Part shown: piece after piece, positions 5,172-6,259 of the stretch
Position numbering within the stretch: position 1 is the stretch's first letter
Layout of the letters: each line of letters starts with the position of its first letter
NCBI GenBank assembly: GCA_022842255.1
Contig: JALHPW010000315.1
Location: 1-6,259 of the forward strand
DNA: 6,259 nt
From: Saprospiraceae bacterium
GTDB lineage: Bacteria; Bacteroidota; Bacteroidia; Chitinophagales; Saprospiraceae
Direction: 5' to 3'
The notes under the pieces: generated by a model
Seen by the model: only the letters and a program-made list of their open reading frames with translations
Told to the model about the DNA's origin: nothing
Databases searched by the model: none
Made by a program: the position numbers and the translations under genes

Positions 5172-5191
5172 TTAGGATTGATTTTTGATAT

Positions 5192-5231
5192 AAAAAAAAG
5201 CCGCTCTGAATTGAATCAGGGCGGCTTTTTT
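5192..5231. terminator. Terminator after the glycosyltransferases, possibly bidirectional
   Basis: A left arm of six A plus GCCGCTCTGA (5194-5209) pairs with TCAGGGCGGC plus six T (5216-5231), with one T-G wobble and a 6-nt loop. The A run begins at 5192. The A tract on one side and T tract on the other allow termination of both the plus-strand glycosyltransferases and the convergent ccmC-like transcript. Confidence 0.85.
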
Positions 5232-5255
5232 ATTGCTTTGTATGAAACGGTTGAT

Positions 5256-5367
5256 AAAGGTTTATGGGGGATGATAGGGTTTATTTTGACCCAAAAAAGT
5301 GGGTGGATCTTGCATTTTTGAGTGCAATTATCAACACTATCAATTTTATAAACCCACATAAACCTTT
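5256..5367. repeat. Intergenic inverted repeat enclosing two smaller hairpins
   Basis: AAAGGTTTATGGGGG (5256-5270) and CCCACATAAACCTTT (5353-5367) are complementary at 14 of 15 positions and bound a 112-bp segment. Inside are ACCCA/TGGGT (5289-5293 with 5300-5304) and TTGCA/TGCAA (5310-5314 with 5323-5327). No protein is evident. It lies between the convergent terminator and the end of the ccmC-like gene. Confidence 0.45.
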
Positions 5368-5378
5368 TGCGTCAGCCT

Positions 5379-6259
5379 TCAATCCAATCCCATCATCCTA
5401 TCCTCTACCCTTTTCATTCGGGTACGCAATTGCGCCAACCAAAAACCGATGCCGGTAAATCCTAAAATAGCTGGATAAAAAACCAGGCGCATGGTATTGT
5501 CCAAATCCTGGCTGCCAAATGCCGGATTGCCCTCAGAGCCCGGGTGCAGGCTCGCAAACATACGTGGCACGATATACAGCAAAGGAATGAGCGAAGCAAA
5601 CGCGAAGATGTTGTACACCGCCGATAGCCTTGCCCCCTTTTCCGGCTCGTCGAAGGAACGGCGCAGGATAAAATAGGCCATATAAATCAGCAGTACTACC
5701 GCCGTCATCAACTGTTTAATATCATTGCTCCAGGGCGCGCCCCAAGTGTAGTTGGCCCAAAGCATCCCGGTCACCAAACCCATTAACCCAAACAACAAAC
5801 CTGCCTCTGCAAGCGCCGAAGCCCAGCGGTCATAGTCCAGTTTTTTACTTACCAAAAACATTAAGCTGAACACCACCGAGGCCGCAAACAAGAACATCAA
5901 CGCAAACCACATGGGCACGTGGTAGAACGTATTGCGGATGCTCTCGTAAATCACGTTGCGGTACGGGAAACTGAAATCTTTGACAATATGAAGCTGCCCA
6001 ACCGGGTTTTGCCTCCAAGTCGCTGGAGAGCTAGCCGCCGTGTCCCTTGTAATCTCCACCGCATCTGGCAGCAGCGAAACCCCATCCACCGGATGGTCCA
6101 GAATGGCATTGAGCATCACCGATTGGGTGGGGCGTGGCAAGTCAGCTGGCAACACAAAGGATGCCTCCAACATGGTATCATTCAATACCTCCAATTTTTG
6201 CCCTAATACCGCCTGCGCAGAATCGTATTGAAGCCAGACACGGATGTCCTCGCCCCCAC
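5379..6259 (-). CDS. Cytochrome c assembly protein CcmC/CcsA-like, N-terminus off window
   Basis: In the window 292 residues are visible, ending at TGA 5379-5381. The frame remains open to the right edge, so the start lies outside; a TTG at 6192-6194 is not a likely start. The C-terminal part is the heme-handling membrane core. FYHVPMWF (111-118) carries a conserved His. The tryptophan-rich WGAPWSND (172-179) is the WWD-type motif in the WGxxWxND form I recall from Bacteroidota. H238 in SLHPGS is the likely second axial His. Helices lie at about 115-137, 146-168, 181-199, 212-230 and 256-277. CcmC/CcsA proteins present heme for attachment to c-type cytochromes on the outer face of the inner membrane. 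The first 100 residues instead form a hydrophilic, probably beta-rich domain, presumably extracytoplasmic after a first helix off the window. No ccmD- or ccmE-like gene follows, so the gene ends its operon. Confidence 0.87.
   Translation of the reverse strand, partial: GGEDIRVWLQYDSAQAVLGQKLEVLNDTMLEASFVLPADLPRPTQSVMLNAILDHPVDGVSLLPDAVEITRDTAASSPATWRQNPVGQLHIVKDFSFPYRNVIYESIRNTFYHVPMWFALMFLFAASVVFSLMFLVSKKLDYDRWASALAEAGLLFGLMGLVTGMLWANYTWGAPWSNDIKQLMTAVVLLIYMAYFILRRSFDEPEKGARLSAVYNIFAFASLIPLLYIVPRMFASLHPGSEGNPAFGSQDLDNTMRLVFYPAILGFTGIGFWLAQLRTRMKRVEDRMMGLD

Noticed and set aside
6192..6194. TTG as the start of the ccmC-like gene
   Set aside because: The same frame continues upstream without a stop to the window edge and reads as part of the same beta-rich domain.

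Overview
The window looks like ordinary chromosome from a Bacteroidota bacterium, most likely a Saprospiria- or Chitinophagia-like lineage. Three things point there. Promoters have the Bacteroidota form TTG-N19/20-TAnnTTTG and no clear Shine-Dalgarno sequences precede the starts. A tiny bTHX ribosomal protein gene is present. The cytochrome c assembly protein carries the WGxxWxND form of the tryptophan-rich motif, which I recall from Bacteroidota. The genus assignment is inference.

Layout, left to right. Positions 1-755 (minus) hold most of a WD40 beta-propeller gene that runs off the left edge and has no canonical start codon. Positions 846-1163 (minus) encode a small four-helix membrane protein. 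A divergent promoter region (about 1164-1356) separates it from the 36-codon bTHX gene (1357-1467), which has its own promoter and a strong terminator. A secreted DUF2147 protein follows (1636-2055). A tRNA-Gln(UUG) gene (2276-2346) forms a self-contained unit: a promoter with a perfect 18-bp palindrome over its -7 box, a structured leader, and a terminator. About 360 bp without a credible gene then lead to a second promoter region. This reads into two adjacent family-2 glycosyltransferases: a soluble polyprenyl-phosphate-sugar-synthase-like enzyme (2797-3504) and a multi-spanning CslA/cellulose-synthase-like enzyme (3624-5171). A terminator that could work in both directions and a structured intergenic stretch separate these from the convergent ccmC/ccsA-like gene (5379-6259, minus), which runs off the right edge.

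The two glycosyltransferases plausibly act together in cell-surface glycan or glycolipid synthesis. The other genes look like unrelated housekeeping neighbours. I did not find a defence system, mobile element or CRISPR array. The least explained material is intergenic. It includes degenerate heptamer arrays at 751-785 and 2057-2098, imperfect inverted repeats at 3515-3592 and 5256-5367, two competing hairpins in the first glycosyltransferase leader, and the palindrome in the tRNA promoter. Among the proteins, the most unusual feature is the beta-rich extracytoplasmic segment ahead of the CcmC-like membrane core.
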